The notes below the pieces were generated by a model, which was not told where the DNA came from, did no database searches, and was given only the letters and a program-made list of their open reading frames with translations. The position numbers and the translations under genes were made by a program. From Pachyseris speciosa (taxonomy: Eukaryota; Cnidaria; Anthozoa; Scleractinia; Pachyseridae): DNA of 64,000 nucleotides. The DNA lies in contig JAEMWC010001591.1 in assembly GCA_016490735.1 (NCBI GenBank), forward strand, positions 23,501 to 87,500, read 5' to 3'. Below are positions 1 to 11,712 of the stretch, in pieces. Position 1 is the first letter of the stretch, and each line of letters begins with the position of its first letter.

Positions 1-1081
1 TTTAATTTAAGTGGACGGGTATTCTGTAATCTAGCCCATTCAAGACAACATGCGGAAATTTATAATTTCGGCGTCATCCTACAGTCGAAACAATAATTAT
101 AATTTAGAGGAGAATGAAACTAAACTTTCGCCCTTCTGTTGTCACATTTCCCTGGGTGCCAGAGGTTAATATTCTCCATTTGATGGAGAAAAATTATGCG
201 GTGAAGCCTCGTCAAATAGGCGCGAGGCGCCGTCAAAGAAAAAAGTATTATTATTATATATTTTTGCTTCTTCGTTTGCTTTGCATTTAGCGGGTTACCG
301 CTACTCGTTAAGAAAAATAAAACCTATGACACCCAGCAGGATACTATCACATACTGCATTGTGTAATTCACACTGGAAATCACATGGAATATAAGTTACA
401 ATTTAGTCTTCAATTTATAGCTTGATATTTCAGTTTATCTCATCATGTACTTGATCGCGACTTTTCGAACGCTTTCTGTTGGTCTTTATCAGGTGTTAAT
501 GTCAGCTACAGTCTGCTTTAACGTTTTAAGTAGCTCCGTTTCTGTGGTTGATTAATGCATTCCGATCTCCCGGCCGCATTCAGTTCGTAAGTTTGCTGTT
601 CCTCCAGAGGCTTAGTAAGCCCTACTAGCACTACTTGTGGATTAAATGTGAGCAAACATTATAGAAATCAAAGTGTTTAGTTAATCCGGCGTAGTCACTC
701 CATTATCGGGCTTCGAGCTGACCCCAATTAGCCCGCACCATACGGCGTTATGCTTCACCTATAGTCAGTCAGCATACGTTTTACGCACCACGTAACCATC
801 TTGTCATTCGCGCGACTACACTTCGAACAATTCGTCCTGTGTTATCCAAGATTTTAAGGACACAAGAATTTGCTGATAAATGGGTCAATTTGCCTCCATG
901 AAAGTCGAATTTTCGCTAAAGAGCCAATGTGGGACAAGAAAAAGACGAGTGTTCCATATACTGAGAGAAATTTGCGCTTATCATGTATGAAGTATCTCGC
1001 TCGTTGTGGCCTTCATCGACGCAACTTGCATAACCCGATAAACCGCACATTGTCCCTACTTAAAGCTTTTAGAAGCATATG
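1..1081. other. Intergenic DNA, nothing recognised
   Basis: AT-rich sequence with only short, low-complexity open frames. I see no domain, no convincing splice sites and no repeat structure. Confidence 0.5.
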
Positions 1082-1084
1082 AAT

Positions 1085-1142
1085 GCGAAAACAAACAAAC
1101 AAACAAACAAACAAAAAACAAACAAACAAGCAAACAAAACAA
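1085..1142. repeat. (AAAC)n microsatellite
   Basis: Imperfect AAAC/AAAAC tandem repeat read directly from the sequence. The phenylalanine/cysteine-rich minus-strand open frame across it is a by-product of the repeat. Confidence 0.9.
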
Positions 1143-1529
1143 AGAAGCAAATGGAAAACGCTTAAAATTTTAATGTGATTCCGGTGGAATAAAGACCTTA
1201 AGTACACGTTCATTTGAACGACTGGCTCTGCTTTTTGAGGGTTTATAACATTTGCCACAATTGATTATTGACCAAATACTGGATTAAAATCAACAGCAGT
1301 CTAATAATTTACAGAAAACATCATGAAAATCTGAGTTTTCCAGTGACATGAAATTATAGTTTTTTTTTTTGCAGTTTTCTTTAGAAGAATAGAGAGAGGT
1401 CAGTCAGTAAATAATCGTGTTCATATTAGTTTGCTTTTCCTTTACGCTAGTTTCGTAATGAATGTCATACTTCATAATTATCTTAAGGTGGAAACCTAAG
1501 CAAACAAAACATGCTAGAGGCCCATTATG

Positions 1530-1780
1530 CTAAACGTCCCCACGGTGTTAGCGCTATAACCAAGTCCCCACGTTTCAAAAGATGTGTAACTTTTGGTCCC
1601 CACTGCGCGTGTAAATAATGTCCCCACACCGCAAACGTGGACTTTTCCAAAATTTTTTAGAGTGCATAGCATACGCTAAAGAAGTCCATCCAAACGCTAC
1701 ATATATTATTTGAAAATATATCCAGGAACACCAAGTCCCCGTTACGCAGGTGTGTAAACCAAGTCCCCACTTTTCGGCGA
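1530..1780. repeat. Region with repeated GTCCCCAC motif
   Basis: About six copies of (A)GTCCCC(A)C occur in 250 bp, several preceded by ACCAA. The spacing is irregular, so this is not a simple tandem array. It lies directly before the GT microsatellite and looks like a relic of an interspersed repeat. I cannot classify it. Confidence 0.5.
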
Positions 1781-1789
1781 TGGTGCGTA

Positions 1790-1899
<110 letters not shown>

Positions 1900-1909
1900 A
1901 GTAAGTAAG

Positions 1910-2744
1910 TTAGCTATGCGACGCGAGGAGAAAATAAACGGCTGCGTTGGAGAATTTGTTTCCCATTGTATTACTCATCAGTGATACATCAGATACAAAA
2001 AATAAAAAAATAAAAAAAACATTCAGATGTCTCAGACTGGAACAGCAAGTAATTCTCATCCTCTTGTTTATTAAAATTCAAATCAAGTACAAGAACCTTT
2101 TTTCGTTTCGCAAGATTTACATTCCATTTAACGATTTTCATACAATACTCTACAACAAGATATGTCAGAACAAATCCCAAAGAAATTATAGAAGACAAAA
2201 AAAATTACAAATAGCTGTGAAAAAGGTAACACTAAATACATATCTAGAAAATGCTGTCACTAACATTCCCGTTGAACAAAGCTGCAAATACTCAAGCATG
2301 CAAATTCTCGCGCGTCTCTTTAAACACGTCCTAGCCGTAACTTAAACACTTAAGTTTTTACAAAAATACTAAATTCCAGTATAAAAAAAACATTCTGAAT
2401 AATTTCAAACCTATTCTAAAGTAATAATCCTTATGAGAAAAATTATACGCTATGTATTCCAAATGATAGTACCGGTTAAAAAAAGTCATCCACTTTCAGC
2501 CACCCAGCTGGCGACCAGCTAACTATTTGTTATCCGCGAACGAAAATACATTGGTAAAACTGAAACGCTATAATTTTCTCTTCCTGACAAAAACAGAAAC
2601 ATGGTTTCTCATTTTTTTAAAATTTGCTGTTGCTTTTGTTTTAATGATATTACTGCACAACTGCAAAAATTTGAATTTGAATTATTTAAAACCGATGAAT
2701 TAAAAAAGGTTACAACTTTCCTCATTGGCTGAAGATGGCAATTT
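1910..2744 (-). repeat. Conserved 3' flank of the TRIM-NHL unit (copy 1)
   Basis: This downstream flank begins GCGACGCGAGGAGAAAATAA and runs to the stop codon of the intact TRIM gene. The same order of blocks recurs at 47655-47976 joined to 49658-50106 and at 58370-59180. A shared stretch reading roughly CAGCCACCCAGCTGGC also occurs near 36056 and 42350. It has no ORF of its own. Its conservation shows that gene plus 3' flank duplicated as one block. Confidence 0.75.
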
Positions 2745-5228
2745 TTATTCAAACACTTGAATGCGATTGTTTTCCCATTCACACACTACAATACTCCCAT
2801 TACTTAAATTAGCAGCAGACATTGGACTATTAAATTCTCCGAGGTGCCTGCCTTTTGTTCCAGTCTTGCTAACAAACCTGCCATTCAGATCAAACACCTG
2901 TATTCTGTGATTGTTCCTGTCACACACCATCAGGTGTTTCGACTTGGTTACAGACAAACAACGGGGATATTTAAACTCACCATCCCCTCCTCCCCTCCGC
3001 CCAAATTTATACTGAAATTTACCCTCCCTGCTGAACACTTTAATGCAGTCTTCATCTGTGTCTGACACTATGAGATATTCATCACACTGAACACAATGGA
3101 CAGGGCAACTGAAAGAACCAGGCCCACCTATCTTGCTTACAAACTTGCCATCGGGTGTAAAAATCTTAATCAGTTTGTTGCATGTCTCAGCAACAATAAT
3201 GTGACCACTGGAATCCAATGATAAACCCCAAGGATCAAAGAGCTTACTATCAACGCTTCCTTTCCCACCAAACTCACCCATGTACCTCCCCTCCCTGGTG
3301 AAAATCTGTATTCTATGGTTACCACAGTCTGCTACGAAAATATTACCATTATTATCAAAGCATATACCAAGAGGGTTTCTGAATTCACCCTGGTTGGCAC
3401 CTTTGCAACCAAAAGACCTTAAGTTGTTACCACTACTGTCGAAGATCTGAACCCTGTTGTTCAATTCGTCAGTTACTGCTATCTCATCCGTGTCACTCAC
3501 TGCCACCCCCCAAGGATGGTTAAACATTCCCACAGAGGATCCTTTCTCGCCAAAAGACAAAAGAGGTTTGTGCTGCAATGGTGTTCCTGACATAGCCTGA
3601 GAGCAAAATCCCTGCTCCGGTGAAAAATAGCGAGAGGCACTCGGGGAAGGAGAGTATCCCCCGCTATTTTTGCCCCGAGAAGAAAGATTCCTGGAGCCGA
3701 CAGTCTGCTCGCGGGCTTTTACTAGCAAATCATAAGGACTTCCCCAAACGTGTTGCCCATTTACCTTAATGCTAATTGAATATCTGCCTTGATCTCTGGG
3801 ACAGTACCTAATCTCATATTGTCCAGTCTTGTTATCATGTATTCGCAATCCCATTTTGCAATCTCGCTTTTGTTCGTCTTGGATCTCAACAGTCACAAGG
3901 TCGTTCTTGTTGTAACGCATGCTTTTCTCGTAGTCTCTCGTGATTAAATTGAATTTTGACTCAACTCCAGCACACGCTTCGTTCAGTCCTTTGCCTTTGG
4001 CGATAGATTGGCTTGCCTTTGTGTGGTGCGATATTTCCAGGGAGCCAATTTCCTCCCTTTTAACTGTGTCCATCAAATTTTCATTTATCACAAAAACCAC
4101 AGTTGGAAGACTTCCAGGGTCATGGGCAAGTGGCTTGTTTTGGTCAGTTCCTTCAAAGAGTTTTTGGAGTGAAGCATTTTGTTGAACAACTTCAAGGTCG
4201 CTACTTCTTATTAACAGTTTCTCTGCTTTTTCCAGCGAAGTTTCGATCACTTTTATTTCATTCTCTATCTTAATCGTTTCTGTAGTTAGATTTTCAACTG
4301 ACTGCTTTGTCTGGTTTTCCACCGCAGCGAAAATAGTTTGTTTCTTCGCTTCAAGGACTGCGATGAGGTTGTCAATGAACGTTTGCACTTGTCTCTTGAC
4401 ATCTTCGCCTTGTTGCGTTAGTTTAGCCTTGCTGTCTTTGAGTTGCCCAGCTACGTTCTTTCTTTCTTGTAAGTTCTGTTTATGAATTTCAATCATATTC
4501 CTCATTTCCGTCCTCTTTCGTTCGGCTTCGTCTTCTATGTGCACTAAAGTGTGACCAGAATGTTCCACAGTAAAGCAGCTTTGACAGGCTGCCGTCTTAC
4601 AGTCCTTACAATAGAATTTCAGCTCTTCTTTCTCGTGGCGCGGTTTTGGACAAAATGCCGGTCGTTTCAGAACATCTTCATAGTCCCTGTCTTGGAACTC
4701 TTTGACGGCGAGAACGCGGTGATCTTTGTTGTCTCGCATTATGTTATGTCCAATGAGGCACTGTTCGCAATAAAACTTGCAACACTGAAAACAATACGAA
4801 ACTTCGAAGCTTTTCTCGTCGCAGTTAGCGCATGTTACTTGGGTTTTGCTGCATTCTTTAATGGCCAGCACATCAATCAAGCCGTTCAGATAAAAGCTGG
4901 CTGGAAGATCCTTTAAATCGCCGCTCGCAGGCACTCTGCTAAGGGCTTGGCACTTCGGACATCTGAACGCATCTTCACCGCCACTCGCCTGATGCCAGTG
5001 TTGCAAACAATGTAGACAGAAACTATGCAAGCAGGGAAGCTGTCTGGGATCCTTAAATAAGTCTGAACACACTGGACAAGACACTTCTTCGCGAAGATTA
5101 TAAAACAGCTTTCCGATATCCATGTTGTCTTTAGCTAACAAGCTAGAAATTACACACAATGGAGTCTTGTTCTCGTGACTTTCTATGTTTAGGTTTTCTC
5201 GGAATAAGAGTGACAACTGACCAATCAT
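2745..5228 (-). CDS. TRIM-NHL protein (TRIM2/3/71-type E3 ubiquitin ligase), intact, intronless
   Basis: Single-exon 827-residue protein. In order: C3HC4 RING (C51, C54, C66, H68, C71, C74, C90, C93); B-box 1 (C133 to about H161); B-box 2 (C193, H198, C207, C210, C215, C218, H223, H226); coiled coil about 231-345; filamin/ABP280 domain about 403-504; a linker rich in S, P and G; and six NHL repeats about 556-827 forming a six-bladed propeller. This is the architecture of TRIM71/LIN-41-type proteins, where the RING directs ubiquitin transfer and the NHL propeller binds RNA or protein. Substrates here are unknown. The start could be M1 or M36 (codon at 5121-5123). Other copies begin at the M36 position, but the 35-residue extension is also readable in the relic at 52301. 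An AATAAA hexamer overlaps the TAA stop. This is the only copy in the window without a lesion. Confidence 0.93.
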   Translation of the reverse strand: MIGQLSLLFRENLNIESHENKTPLCVISSLLAKDNMDIGKLFYNLREEVSCPVCSDLFKDPRQLPCLHSFCLHCLQHWHQASGGEDAFRCPKCQALSRVPASGDLKDLPASFYLNGLIDVLAIKECSKTQVTCANCDEKSFEVSYCFQCCKFYCEQCLIGHNIMRDNKDHRVLAVKEFQDRDYEDVLKRPAFCPKPRHEKEELKFYCKDCKTAACQSCFTVEHSGHTLVHIEDEAERKRTEMRNMIEIHKQNLQERKNVAGQLKDSKAKLTQQGEDVKRQVQTFIDNLIAVLEAKKQTIFAAVENQTKQSVENLTTETIKIENEIKVIETSLEKAEKLLIRSSDLEVVQQNASLQKLFEGTDQNKPLAHDPGSLPTVVFVINENLMDTVKREEIGSLEISHHTKASQSIAKGKGLNEACAGVESKFNLITRDYEKSMRYNKNDLVTVEIQDEQKRDCKMGLRIHDNKTGQYEIRYCPRDQGRYSISIKVNGQHVWGSPYDLLVKAREQTVGSRNLSSRGKNSGGYSPSPSASRYFSPEQGFCSQAMSGTPLQHKPLLSFGEKGSSVGMFNHPWGVAVSDTDEIAVTDELNNRVQIFDSSGNNLRSFGCKGANQGEFRNPLGICFDNNGNIFVADCGNHRIQIFTREGRYMGEFGGKGSVDSKLFDPWGLSLDSSGHIIVAETCNKLIKIFTPDGKFVSKIGGPGSFSCPVHCVQCDEYLIVSDTDEDCIKVFSREGKFQYKFGRRGGGDGEFKYPRCLSVTKSKHLMVCDRNNHRIQVFDLNGRFVSKTGTKGRHLGEFNSPMSAANLSNGSIVVCEWENNRIQVFE
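5140..5228 (-). other. 5' leader module of the TRIM-NHL units (copy 1)
   Basis: The stretch around GTGACTTTCTATGTTTAG and TTCTCGGAATAAGAGTGAC, followed by CAATCA and GACACTGTGCTAA, recurs in altered form near 45244, 47148, 52240 and 55105. It overlaps the possible N-terminal extension of the intact gene. It may be 5' UTR or promoter-proximal DNA, or coding for M1-M35. The sequence alone does not decide. Confidence 0.5.
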
Positions 5229-6539
5229 AAGACACTGTGCTAAACTTTTTTTGTCTTGTCTTCATTCGTTCGGGATGTGATTTCTAGGAATTCGTCCTGA
5301 CACTCTCAATTTTATCCTGAATAACATGTTAATCAAAGGAATGTTTAAATCCACAGAAAGTGAGATTTAATGCACTGCTCTGGCAGCTTGCCCATGATGA
5401 GATACCAAAAAGACGCATATCGGAGCAACACCCTGAACTACTGAACACCGCAATACATGTTTTTGTTACAAGCTCACCAGAAAATTAGATGCCGTTGATT
5501 TTTTTCTCTCAACTTCTCGGAATCGAACCAAAGCAATATTGGAAAGTTGTGAAGAGCAATTCAATCTGGTCGTGTTCTCTTCTTGCTCCCAGAAGAGAAG
5601 TCTGCGAACATCAGTCGAGTCGCGATTTTTATTTCAGTCACGCACGATTTGCAATGAAATGAGATTTATGCAAACAAGAACATTTGTGTTTTCATAGACT
5701 TACAGCTTTCCTATGCAAAAGCTAAAATGATCAAGCGGCCAAAGATCATTAAATGTGTTAATTGCATTGATTATGGATACGAGTCATATGTTCTCATTGT
5801 ACTAAATGACTGATTTATATGACTTAGTTCAACTATTGGGCCGTTATTTTGGGACCGATTCTGTTTATTGTAGTTTAGGAACGAGAGAATAGGCAGAAAA
5901 AAGGATTTCTTAAAGAACATATTTTTTGAAAACGGAATTATCTTGACGGAGGGGAACTGAGACCATCGCACAAAATACCTTATTGTAGGAAATAAACGCT
6001 TCATGAAATTAACGCTAATTTTACCGTTATTTTAAGTCGCGTGAAAGTTTTGTTAGCTTTAATTTCCGCGACCTTAATTTCCATTATTTTTGCCTTAAAT
6101 TCTCGTTACATTCCAGACATTCTCTACAACTGGAAAACAAAAGCTTTTTTGTGCACTGCATTTCAGATCAATCTTTCACAAAGTTAAATCCATTACAATA
6201 TTTCTGAAAAATAAAAATAAAAAGCAATATATTTTTTGTGGGTGGAGATCCGCCGGTATCATGGACACTGAAAGAACGTTCGAAGTGGCCAGTTTCGTTC
6301 GGGAACAATTCCACGCACATTGATTGTATTGCGGATTTTCACCCTTGGGTGTTAATTTAAATTTGTTCCTGTTGTCTCAGCAAATTCTGTTTCTTAGTGT
6401 AAGTCGCGTTAATTTCCCTTATTTTGAAAATTTAGCGCCTTTTTGGCATTAATTTCCTTTCTTGGAAAGCAATTTTTGTTTCAATTCGCGTTAATTTAAG
6501 TCGCCTTTATGTCGAATACCTTAATGAGGCCCTGCCAGG
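5229..6539. other. Intergenic DNA upstream of the intact TRIM gene
   Basis: No gene recognised. From about 6000 to 6500 the words TTAATTT, AAGTCGCG and TTAATTTCC recur irregularly, suggesting an old AT-rich repeat. Short open frames here lack domains. Confidence 0.45.
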
Positions 6540-6712
6540 GTAAATTCCGACAAGCGACATGGCCCAAAAAGAAGCGACAGCACATCACATGAAATCCCGA
6601 CGTGAGACATCATTCCCGGCAAAATTCCGACAGTGGCATCAAGGCCGAGAATGAGCGATTTAAACACCGACACGGGAGATTTTAAACGGAATTCAGACAA
6701 GGGACACGGGAC
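6540..6712. repeat. Degenerate minisatellite, ATTCCGACANGNGACAT-like units
   Basis: Five decayed units of about 26-49 bp share a core reading AATTCCGACA followed by a G-rich GACA word (starts near 6543, 6592, 6620, 6661 and 6687). The minus-strand open frame across it is a shadow of the repeat. Confidence 0.55.
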
Positions 6713-7149
6713 CACCCCCTCCACCCCCTCTGGCAAGGCCTCCTTAATTAATAAGAGTTTCTGAACCGAGCGTACGCGTCTGAACCTGACTTCCGGAGCC
6801 AACTCGCTGCTATTTTCCCGCCAAAGTTCCCCCAAACTGCGGAAAGCATGTTCTTGTGCATTCCGCGTACATCGTATTGTGTTTGTTCTTTTCATTCTGC
6901 TATCAAGAGAATTCGAAAATTAACGGCGAATGTTTCAAAAGAACACGAATACTGTCATTTTACGTTGGTCCTCTTCAGGAATATTAAGCCAACCCCCGTA
7001 AAATTACAGACTATTTGCCTTCGAAAAGTGCACACATATACACTTAATCTGATGAGCAGGTTTTTGACAAAAAATAACCAAAGGCCTGATGTGGACGTAC
7101 TATCGTTATGTATCAGTCAATTCCAAAATATCTCTAAATGATATAGAGG
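6713..7149. other. Intergenic DNA, nothing recognised
   Basis: Short ORFs without domains lie on both strands. I see no repeats apart from the beginning of the palindrome at 7150. Confidence 0.4.
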
Positions 7150-7166
7150 ATATTACATGCCCGCAC

Positions 7167-7206
<40 letters not shown>

Positions 7207-7247
7207 TCACGAGTGAGCGCAGCGAACGAGTGAGATATCGAGTTGAC

Positions 7248-7278
<31 letters not shown>

Positions 7279-7281
7279 GGC

Positions 7282-7290
<9 letters not shown>
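7150..7290. mobile_element. Palindromic MITE, arms ATATTACATGCCCGC...
   Basis: Two near-perfect inverted arms of about 60 bp (left from 7150, right ending 7290) surround a short centre containing GAGTGAGCGCAGCGAACGAG. The mirror-image ORFs on the two strands result from the palindrome. Foldback non-autonomous elements of this kind are common in coral genomes. I did not find a convincing target-site duplication. Confidence 0.8.
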
Positions 7291-7294
<4 letters not shown>

Positions 7295-7325
<31 letters not shown>

Positions 7326-7337
7326 CCATTTTCAAAG

Positions 7338-7380
<43 letters not shown>

Positions 7381-7423
7381 TCTCTTCACATGTGAAGATA
7401 ACATGTTATCTTCACATGTGAAG

Positions 7424-7476
<53 letters not shown>

Positions 7477-7480
7477 TAAA
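7295..7480. mobile_element. MITE with about 30-bp terminal inverted repeats
   Basis: The left arm 7295-7322 (TTTATTATATAAACACCAGT...) is exactly complementary to the right arm 7453-7480. Inside lies a second palindrome at about 7379-7431 built of TCTTCACATGTGAAGA words. It abuts the preceding palindrome, so one element probably inserted next to the other. Confidence 0.85.
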
Positions 7481-7628
7481 ATAATTTAGTAACAACAATA
7501 AACATGTTTAAGAGTAATTAGAAATAAAATCGTCTTTTTTGCGAGTCAGATATTACCTTTTACGAGCAAAAATATAAATTTCTCTAACGGCTGAAGTTGT
7601 CGTTTTGTAAAAGATTCCCAACAGCTTG

Positions 7629-9010
7629 TTTAAGAGGCAGTCCCGCTAAAAGCGGTCCTCTCGACTTGGCGACCAAAAAAAGTTTTCCTTTATTTTTTGA
7701 CCATGAAAAGGGTTTGGTACACATGTTTAAAAAATACTATAATTATTTTCCAATTCTTTATTTTTGCACCGCCACAGGCCCAAATTGAATTTTGGCTCAC
7801 CTGCCCGAATTGATAGCGATCGAAAGTGTCAATTTCACAGATTTTGTCAAGAGCGCTCTGACTGTAAAAATCTAGCTCACTGAATTCTATTTTTGCTACA
7901 AGTTACAAGGTGTATTCAGTTAGTTCACAGACAAAATGTAGAAACTTGCAAGAAAATCTTACGCATTCCAGCGTTATTAGAAGACACCCTTCTCTTGAGC
8001 CTTAATTTGCATATCGAAAACTAACCAAATGAAAGGAAAGAAATCTCAAAAGTTTGGTCTAAATCGTGATAAAAAACCACATCAGAGCAAAGTCTATACT
8101 CCAATAAACTGGTATATTGCTTCAAACCGGCGAGTATCACCTTAGCTTCCACACACCACGAGCTCAAAATTGACGAACATCCATGTGTTGACATAATTAT
8201 CGTTGGTGTCAAAGTCATTTGCATAAATCTAAAAATCGGCAATAAGATATTTTTTTCCCGTTCATATTCTTTTACTGGCCTTCTAAACAATGAGCCTTAA
8301 CTTCCTTTAATGATTGTATGCAATAGAAATCTTGTGTTGTGGTAAAAAGCTGCATAAACGTAATCAGTCTTTATGGCTTGCGAGACCCACAAAGTAAACA
8401 TTGGCGGTTGTAAGTAGTCTATTGAATAAATTTCGTTAATTCACGTTGTGAACCACGAGATGGAAAATATCAAATTCTAAAGTTAAAGTTTTGTAATTTG
8501 GTAATTGTAGATATTATATGCATCTTGAGGGGACACACAAACATAAAATACATTATGCTAATAATTTTGAAACAACCACATGCAAACATACACTCACGGC
8601 CCGGCCCACGGAGAAAATGCTCTGAATGCTTCCAGCAAACACAAGCGACCCTATTCAATGGCACTACTTTCTGCAATTTTCTTTCCATCATTGATGGTTT
8701 TCATGCGGCTACGGTCTTCAAAGTTTCTAAGCTACAAACTCAACATCGCGGACCGTTATATTTAATAAACCAACAAGAATAACTTCGCCTGCTGTCTTGC
8801 GTTACATTGAACGTGACTATGGTAATTGGTTTGGTTGTTGTGTCATGGGATGGGAGGGGGGGAACAAAATGTGGGAGGGGACGGAACAAATAAATAAGAA
8901 AAAATTCTGTTTTTCAATACATGTATAGATAAGTATCTAATCGGTGAATAGCAAAAAAAACAGGAATTCCTTCAATATTATTTCAGTCCATTACACTGTT
9001 TCCAATAATA
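7629..9010 (+). mobile_element. Unclassified interspersed element, copy A (longest)
   Basis: Starts TTAAGAGGCAGTCCCGCTAA, which can form a small hairpin with AGCGGTCCTCTC, and runs to about CACTGTTTCCAATAAT. Copy D (60488-61616) has the same left end and most of the body. Copy C (23526-24127, inverted) has only the left half. Copy B (16205-16803, inverted) has only the right half. The halves meet at GGCGGTTGTAAGTAG near 8410. No transposase is visible. The TTAA at the left boundary would fit a piggyBac-like target, but no right-hand TTAA is seen. Confidence 0.7.
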
Positions 9011-9116
9011 GACCTTTTTAGCTTGTAGAATTTGTTTTCCCAATGTAGACGATGTGATCTTCCCAAGGGGGTTTGCCTTTAGTCTTTTCATAAATTATGC
9101 GTACACATGCACGTGA

Positions 9117-9990
9117 ATAAGGCGTAGCTATTTTTCATACGTGGAGCTACAAGAACAGCCCAAGTTCGGTTTGCTTGCGATTTTTTCTTAGTTAATTTTT
9201 TTACAGCCATTTTTCATCTTTAGTGGCTGCCTGATGAGCATCATTAAGCGTGACGGTAGCTAAGAGTCCACTTTCTCAATCTTTCTGAATCGAGCAAGGT
9301 GATGTACTTGGTTGTCGAATTTGGCTTGTTACTCTACGAACTGGGAATCTGGCCGGTCGGACACTTAGTACCTTTGGGACTCGACTATTGATGAATTTCT
9401 CGACCTACCGCCGCATATTTTGGGATTTGTGAGCACTGAAGACGACCACAAGGAGGAATTTTTGGCGTTAGGTCGGAGTGGCTGTATGTGAAAGAATTGG
9501 GGGAAGGAACGGATGCTGTGAAAAATTATCGTTATTTCCCAGCATCCAATGCGGTCGAGATGTTGAAAATGGTGGGAATGCCCAAATGCACTGGAACAAA
9601 AGGCTGTATCTACGCTCGCGAGAAGAATATGAACCAAAAATGTCATTTCTAAGCTAGAACAAGGACTGAATTTTTTTATGATGGTTGAAGTTTGGTTTTT
9701 TGTCGATGATTTCTTTAAAAAACATAAAGGCAAAAGTGGGCATTTTCGTCGCTTCTCTTTGACGTTAAAAATGGTCAGTTTCGTTCTTGTTCAAACTCAA
9801 AAGGCCATATTTGGTAAAAATCGCTACGTTTCTTGCGTTTCTTGGATATCCAAATTTAGAGGACATTCCATTTCGTGCTCACAACTGACAGTAAGGCAAT
9901 ATTCGTGCGATTGAGAAAATTGCAATGTTTTGAAGCATGGGAGTCTTGTGCGGCTGGTTTTGGCCGGCACGGGCGCCAATGGGTTAAGGG
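9117..9990 (+). repeat. Decayed duplicated block, copy 1 (second copy at 40489-41760)
   Basis: Colinear and clearly similar to 40489-41760, beginning near GTAGCTATTTTTCATACG and ending near GGCGCCAATGGGTTAAG. Pieces of a reading frame can be followed in both (VKELG..GT.AVKN..YFPA..AVEMLKM), but frames shift and stops intervene. It is therefore a dead gene or transposon ORF. I do not recognise the family. Confidence 0.65.
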
Positions 9991-10124
9991 GCCAATTTTT
10001 TTTTTTGACTTTTCTGCTTATTTCTATTCCTTACTCCTATTCTGTCATAGAATAGGTGGATTAAAGATGAAAGTGATCTGCACACAGCTCGTCGCAGAAT
10101 AGTCTGGATGGAGCAACTGAACCT

Positions 10125-10270
10125 GTCTTCGGCAGGCCGCGCATAGGCTCTTACCGATAGTGCTAGCACTTTTTAGCATTATTTGGCTTCGCTTTATTTG
10201 GCTTTTTTTTTTTTTTTTACATTTTATCGCAAAAAGCACTGCTAGCATTACTTTTACCCCTCACGGAATG
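10125..10270 (+). repeat. Repeat end CTCTTACCGATAGTGCT, plus orientation
   Basis: CTCTTACCGATAGTGCT followed by TAGCA/ATTT-rich DNA. An inverted, diverged copy lies at about 15000-15130. The pair could be two separate repeats or the two ends of one 5-kb element. No ORF between them supports the latter. Confidence 0.45.
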
Positions 10271-11515
10271 AATGCGATGCGTCAAAAGACAGAAATTAGA
10301 GACATGCGCAGTACGGATACGAGTAATGGCCGGTCAGGTCAACAAGAATGCTATGGGGACTTTGTTGTTTAATATCTTTTTAAAACGCGAAGTTTCAGCC
10401 ACCGTCAAAAGCAAGGTTAAAGAATGGTACATGATAGAAATATCTACCGTTCTCTATTTCGATTTTTTCCCCGAAGTTTATACAGTGCCTATTTAATTAC
10501 TTGAATGCGCACTTTTCGGTGCGTTGCTGGTTAAAAAAAAATTCGCGACGGTGAAGTTTAAGATCAGTCATTCAGTTTGTCAGTGGGTCAACTTTAGGAG
10601 TCCTGCGTTGTGTCCCTGTGAAGCTATTTCATTATTCTTCACGCGCGCTCGAAGTCGTCAAGAATCGTCTCATGCTGGGTTGGAGAGCTGTTCGAATTGA
10701 GGGAAGGCAACTGAAGAGTGCAGGCAAGGTACGGAATGAGTTTTTCAAACCTTGACGACGTACTTAACACTAATAATACAGTACAAAATACTTAAACTTA
10801 ACACTTATGAAATTTTTGTAATGGTAAACACAATAAAAATCGGAAACCAGTGAACCTTGAGCATTGTATATAGAATTTAGTTTTATGAACCAAATCGGTC
10901 ACCGAGGTTCTACGTTTTGTACTTTGGCAAAACAATGTGGCAATTTCGATTCATCAGCTACTTACAGCAACCAGCTCTTCATGGCTTATCAAGGTATATC
11001 ATTACTGCCATTGTCATGCACTTAGACAATTAAACTCAGAATGAAAAGCTTAAGCTTATGTATTTTCACTATCCTTTATTTGTTTGTTGTTGTTTTTTTA
11101 ATTTTAATTTTGTTTGTTGTTTTTTTAATGCCAGCTCAATACTTCAGCAAGATAAGGGGATCTCTGAAACCTCGTTCGTCTTCTGTGGACCAAACTTATA
11201 ATGTGTTTTTTGGAACACAATAATTATTACTGTCTTTGTTTTAGGACAGTCAATGTACAGGACTAAATTATGTTTGATGCTTTAGCAGGTAATAGTGCAC
11301 ATGTCATCGGCTTCCCCATGGGTCGACCCCCAGGCCTACCAGGGAGATATGTGGGGGAATGCAAGGAGATGGATGGGATTCTTTGCCCGAGGGTAGGGGA
11401 AAATCTTGACATTGCTTTATGATCAAAGATTAGGGGGTGGGAAAATTCTTAACTTTGAAAAGGATGTTACAAGGATTTTCAACTGAAAGACAGCTCACCC
11501 AGGGGACTTTGTAAT

Positions 11516-11576
<61 letters not shown>

Positions 11577-11587
11577 GTCTTTATTCA

Positions 11588-11618
<31 letters not shown>

Positions 11619-11677
11619 CAGTGAAAATGTATTAAAAGATACACAAAGTCAATGAAATACAATAATGATATAAGATG

Positions 11678-11712
<35 letters not shown>

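Noticed and set aside
8021..8290. 89-codon ORF also open at 23652-23921
   Set aside because: It lies antisense in the dispersed element. The two versions differ at seven residues and the copy at about 60880-61150 has frame changes, so there is no sign of purifying selection.
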